A stretch of DNA of 8,243 nucleotides from Bordetella parapertussis (GTDB taxonomy: Bacteria; Pseudomonadota; Gammaproteobacteria; Burkholderiales; Burkholderiaceae_C): assembly GCA_945899335.1 (NCBI GenBank), contig CAMDIP010000053.1:1-8243 (forward strand). Reading direction: 5' to 3'. Below the pieces are notes generated by a model, which was given only the letters and a program-made list of their open reading frames with translations, was not told the DNA's origin and made no database searches. The position numbers and the translations under genes were made by a program. This document shows, one piece after another, positions 7,314 through 8,243 of the stretch (its first letter is position 1; each line of letters begins with the position of its first letter).

Positions 7314-8243
7314 TCACTCTTAAAAATATCAGCTTGCGCCGCGGCGCAAAAATTTTGCTTGACCAAACCTCGGTCAGTTTGAACCCAGGCGAAAAAGTGG
7401 GCTTGGTGGGCAGAAATGGGGCGGGTAAGTCGTCCTTGTTTGCCTTGCTCAACAAAACTTTGACCGAAGACTCTGGCGAGTTTGATATTCCGAGCCAGTG
7501 GCGCATGGGCCAAGTGGCCCAAGACATGCCTGAGACCGATGCCAGCGCCACCGATTTTGTGATCGAAGGCGACACCGAGTTGGTAGCCGCACGGGCTGAG
7601 GTGACTGCAGCAGAAGCCACAGACGACGGTGAACGCATGGCCAACGCATACATGGCCTTGCATGATGCAGGTGAGCACGATGCCGCATCCCGTGCGCAAG
7701 CTTTGATTCAAGGTTTGGGCTTTAAGACCTCTGAACTGAACAAGCCTGTTAACAGTTTTTCAGGTGGTTGGCGCATGCGCTTGCAGTTAGCACGTGCCTT
7801 GATGTGCCCAACTGAGTTGTTGTTGCTAGACGAACCAACCAACCACTTGGACTTGGATGCTTTGGTTTGGCTTGAAGCTTGGTTAAAGCGCTATGAAGGC
7901 ACCTTATTGGTGATCAGCCATGACCGCGAGTTCTTAGACGCAGTAACCAATGTCACCTTGCATATAGATGCGGGAAAACTGGTGCGCTACGGCGGCAATT
8001 ACAGCAAGTTTGAAGACATGCGTGCTGAGCAAATGACCTTGCAACAAAATGCTTTTTCCAAGCAGCAAGACAAGATTGCACACTTACAAAAATTCATTGC
8101 CAGGTTCAAAGCCAAAGCCAGCAAAGCAAAGCAAGCGCAAAGTCGCGTCAAGGCCTTGGATCGAATGGAAAAAATCGCGCCTCTTTTGTCCGAAGCGGAT
8201 TTTCAATTTGAATTCAAAGAGCCTGCCAATCTCCCCAACCCCA
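7310..8243 (+). CDS. yheS: ABC-F family ATPase, YheS type (partial, C-terminus beyond right edge)
   Basis: ABC-F proteins are soluble twin-ATPase factors that bind the ribosomal E site and act on the P-site tRNA to relieve stalled or misfolded translation states. The 311 residues seen hold the whole first ATPase domain: Walker A GRNGAGKS (34-41), signature FSGGW (150-154), Walker B with D174 and catalytic E175 followed by PTNHLDLDA, and H204 in ISHDRE. The Lys-rich linker (about 240-300, including FKAKASKAKQAQSR) is the P-site tRNA interaction motif. The run beginning RRGAKILLDQ and the FSGGWRMRL and KAKQAQSR stretches resemble E. coli YheS more than Uup or EttA. Full length should be about 640 residues, so the second ATPase domain is outside the window. 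The ATG lies in an ATGA overlap with the prmB stop and has no Shine-Dalgarno sequence. There are no membrane segments, so it is not a transporter. Confidence 0.93.
   Translation, partial: MITLKNISLRRGAKILLDQTSVSLNPGEKVGLVGRNGAGKSSLFALLNKTLTEDSGEFDIPSQWRMGQVAQDMPETDASATDFVIEGDTELVAARAEVTAAEATDDGERMANAYMALHDAGEHDAASRAQALIQGLGFKTSELNKPVNSFSGGWRMRLQLARALMCPTELLLLDEPTNHLDLDALVWLEAWLKRYEGTLLVISHDREFLDAVTNVTLHIDAGKLVRYGGNYSKFEDMRAEQMTLQQNAFSKQQDKIAHLQKFIARFKAKASKAKQAQSRVKALDRMEKIAPLLSEADFQFEFKEPANLPNP

Noticed and set aside
7079..7711. Minus-strand frame of 210 codons across the prmB-yheS junction, and similar antisense frames at 3928-4455 and 6331-6795
   Set aside because: They oppose strongly supported genes, have no recognisable domains, and their compositions look like reverse reads of real coding sequence. 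Overlapping genes cannot be excluded but nothing supports them.
8107..8142. Imperfect CAAAGC-type repetition, considered as a microsatellite
   Set aside because: It encodes the conserved Lys/Ala/Gln-rich linker (KAKASKAKQAQ) of YheS-type ABC-F proteins, so protein constraint and codon preference explain it.

Overview
The window reads as an ordinary chromosomal housekeeping region of a betaproteobacterium, most likely of the order Burkholderiales and close to Comamonadaceae. This rests on the protein sequences (the hinge region of SMC, DapC/DapD/DapE and PrmB all read like that group) and on the layout: smc on one strand, with dapC-dapD-dapE-prmB diverging from its neighbourhood. By eye the base composition is about half G+C, moderate for the group. 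No transposase, integrase, phage gene, CRISPR array, tRNA or rRNA was found.

Left half, minus strand: a partial smc (950 codons in the window; the C-terminal ATPase half runs off the left edge) is preceded, 42 bases upstream on the same strand, by a small gene for a stand-alone histidine phosphotransfer (Hpt) domain protein. The two are probably co-transcribed. The long plus-strand reading frames over smc are shadows; the minus frame is open without interruption from base 2851 to base 2.

Right half, plus strand: dapC, dapD, dapE, prmB and a partial ABC-F ATPase gene of the YheS type are packed into one apparent operon. Three junctions are 4-base ATGA overlaps and the fourth leaves one base between stop and start. 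DapD, DapC and DapE carry out three successive steps of the succinylase branch of diaminopimelate/lysine synthesis. PrmB methylates ribosomal protein L3, and YheS-type ABC-F proteins act on ribosomes. The operon therefore joins cell-wall and amino-acid precursor supply to ribosome maintenance.

The two transcription units diverge from only 20 bases between the hpt and dapC start codons. That spacer holds a GATA-A-TATC element that could serve as a -10 box in both directions, and a 6-bp inverted repeat that brackets the hpt start codon. Most start codons in the dap operon have no recognisable Shine-Dalgarno sequence. These control features, the orphan Hpt gene beside smc, and a Gly-to-Ala change in the SAM-binding motif of PrmB are the points most worth a second look. 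I saw no evidence of a wholly new system.
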